From Ashinkailepas kermadecensis (lineage: Eukaryota; Arthropoda; Thecostraca; Neolepadidae), in assembly GCA_034440615.1 (NCBI GenBank), contig JAOTOM010004034.1, forward strand, positions 137,501 to 201,500: a stretch of DNA of 64,000 nt, read 5' to 3'. The notes beneath the pieces were generated by a model. That model saw only the letters and a program-made list of their open reading frames with translations, ran no database searches and was not told the DNA's origin. Both the position numbers and the translations under genes were made by a program. Shown here piece by piece: positions 62,400 to 64,000 of this stretch (position 1 is its first letter; the number at the start of each line of letters is the position of its first letter).

Positions 62400-64000
62400 T
62401 CAGTAGCAGGGTTAACAAAATAGGCGTTTCCCGGATTTTTGGCATCCAGAACATTATCTTGTCCATACAATTATCCTCTAATTTTCTAATTTTGAGGTTG
62501 AAAGATGCTGTTTGGAAATGAACTGCTCTGTAATAAAATGCCCAATATTCACCGGAAAGTGCTAGCTGATATTCTGAGGTCAATGCGCTAAAGTCACAAA
62601 CTGTGTATTGACACCGAATTGTATGTAAATACATCGTTTGCTCTGCTATTTGTCAAGCTGACATTCCACTAATCACGAGCTAACAAAACTACGCAATCCA
62701 AATAATATCGTTTGCTCATCAAAAACCTTGGGAGAATGTGTTTTATTACATCGTTTGTATTTCACGAAGGTTGTTGATTGTGAACAGTCGTGGCAAATGC
62801 ACCGCTTGTGATAAACAATATACTGGACTGTGCGAATTTTGGTGGGGACCAATGTCAGTTAGGACAAAATGGATGAATTTTATTTGCATTCGAAGAAGTT
62901 CAAACACAGCGGGCAGCTGAAGATTTAGCGGGTCTCGAGACTCTCTTGGAAGATCACCAAATCCATTTGTATCCGCCTAAGGCGGCGGAACAGGGGAGGT
63001 AAGGTGGCGGGTGCAGATCAGGTATCACCCTTTCCCCGCTATATCCGGAAATTCCCTCTCACCTGGAGCAGTCACGGGAGAAGAGGCGAACTACCAGTGA
63101 CGTTAATGGGTGCCAAATCCAAACGTCCGAGTTCCCCTCCACTTCATCTCAGTAATGGTCGACCAATGGCCGGAACACACCTCGGCTGGGGGAGGGTACT
63201 GTTAGCATGCTAGATACGGTCCTCAGTGTGAGAGTACACATACGGAGCAATGAACCGAATCCTGAGTAATGTAGGCAACACGATGAGAGCTTCCACCTAT
63301 CTGGAAATCAGTTATCATCTGAAACCAACTTCATTATTGTTTTGGTATCCACAGTTTGCTAAGTGATAAAAATCACAAACTTTGTCCCGGGCGGTTCCCC
63401 GAGGGCGAGGCCCTTATATTAGACTTCGGTTGGGTTAACCCCTGCGATTACCCCAAATGTAGGTAACTCGGGAGTACATATATTTTTTTTGTTACCGTGG
63501 TAGGTTGCGTTCGCGCTCCAACCCAATTTATATTACATATAAATGTTTGAGTTGTCCATGGATGACAAATGTATATCACCGTCTATGTATACTCGATCAT
63601 ACCCGGCCGGCTTCCGCCCGTCTCCTGCTCGGTTCGCGAGTTATTTACATCCGGCATACGCTCAGCTGTCTTCCCCTCCGCCGCATTTTGGGGTAGCTTA
63701 ACACGAGCTGATCCAATAATGTCATGGTCTCTTTTCCCGGCTACATTCCATACAGAAGGTTGTCATGGTCCATGTCTCACCTCCCCGAACTCCATGGCCA
63801 TCCAGGTTTCCCACAGGTGTATTGGGCCGGGGGCACTTCGGTTATCGCGGCTGGTGGTCGGAATTCGCCAAATTACGTTAATTGACGTGGCATGTATGAA
63901 GTGGCCACACACATCCTGATATCACCCCTCCACTCCAGCTTGCAGGACAATTTCCCATTCTGACCTCCGGACATCAAATGTACTTTGAGACATCGCAGCG
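62400..64000. other. Unassigned stretch to the window end
   Basis: No gene recognised. Frames of up to 116 codons near 63569-63919 have no domain. Later exons of the FRMD5-like gene might lie here or beyond but cannot be picked out by eye. Confidence 0.4.

Overview
Organism. This is nuclear DNA of an animal, most likely an arthropod. Coding exons are separated by multi-kilobase introns with GT-AG borders. The window is dense with decayed transposable elements, microsatellites, minisatellites and short interspersed repeats. Interstitial runs of the pentamer TTAGG, the arthropod-type telomere unit, occur near 34010, 34050 and 35705. The one host gene most resembles arthropod members of the FRMD3/FRMD5 family. 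Species is not identifiable by eye; a crustacean or chelicerate is a guess.

Host gene. Eight exons on the + strand between 33694 and 55823 (33694-33786, 39763-39867, 41727-41769, 43501-43677, 45304-45542, 51589-51756, 54600-54688, 55683-55823) join in compatible phases. They encode about 351 residues: a FERM domain plus the start of the FERM-adjacent region of an FRMD5-like membrane-cytoskeleton adaptor. The last donor is in phase 2, so the gene continues past the part I can recognise.

Layout. 1-8.6 kb: unassigned DNA, a 118-nt-arm perfect-type palindrome carrying hammerhead-ribozyme-like cores (2592-2835), a second copy of its arm (4847-5005), a GGCGGATC-ended short element (5907-6563) and a decayed DDE-type transposase (6575-7720, minus). 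8.6-13.1 kb: a 5'-truncated non-LTR retrotransposon (8635-11155, minus), then a Penelope-like element with RT and GIY-YIG domains, inverted terminal repeats and a hammerhead-like motif, set in TA microsatellites. 13.3-31 kb: several tails and RT fragments of another LINE family, a MULE transposase fragment, a RING-finger relic, and families of 0.2-0.3 kb GC-ended elements. 32-33.3 kb: degenerate repeats and a homopolymer block that looks like a sequencing artefact. 33.7-55.8 kb: the FRMD5-like gene. Its introns hold a CRE/TTAGG inverted repeat, a nearly intact pogo-like transposon (36060-38925) nested in an older inverted-repeat element, tRNA-derived SINEs, local duplications and a 21-bp minisatellite. 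57-61.6 kb: a 4.6-kb satellite-like block grading from degenerate to homogeneous 21-bp units. 61.6-64 kb: unassigned.

Most striking observation. Three of the eight FRMD5-like exons carry local tandem duplications that cross a splice junction: a 125-bp duplication copies the exon 5 acceptor, a 76-bp duplication copies the 3' end and donor of exon 7, and a 24-bp minisatellite copies the exon 8 donor about seven times. Most decoy sites lead to an immediate in-frame stop; one (exon 7) would give an in-frame 8-codon-shorter exon. This could be a splice-decoy system, neutral junction expansion, or partly an assembly effect.
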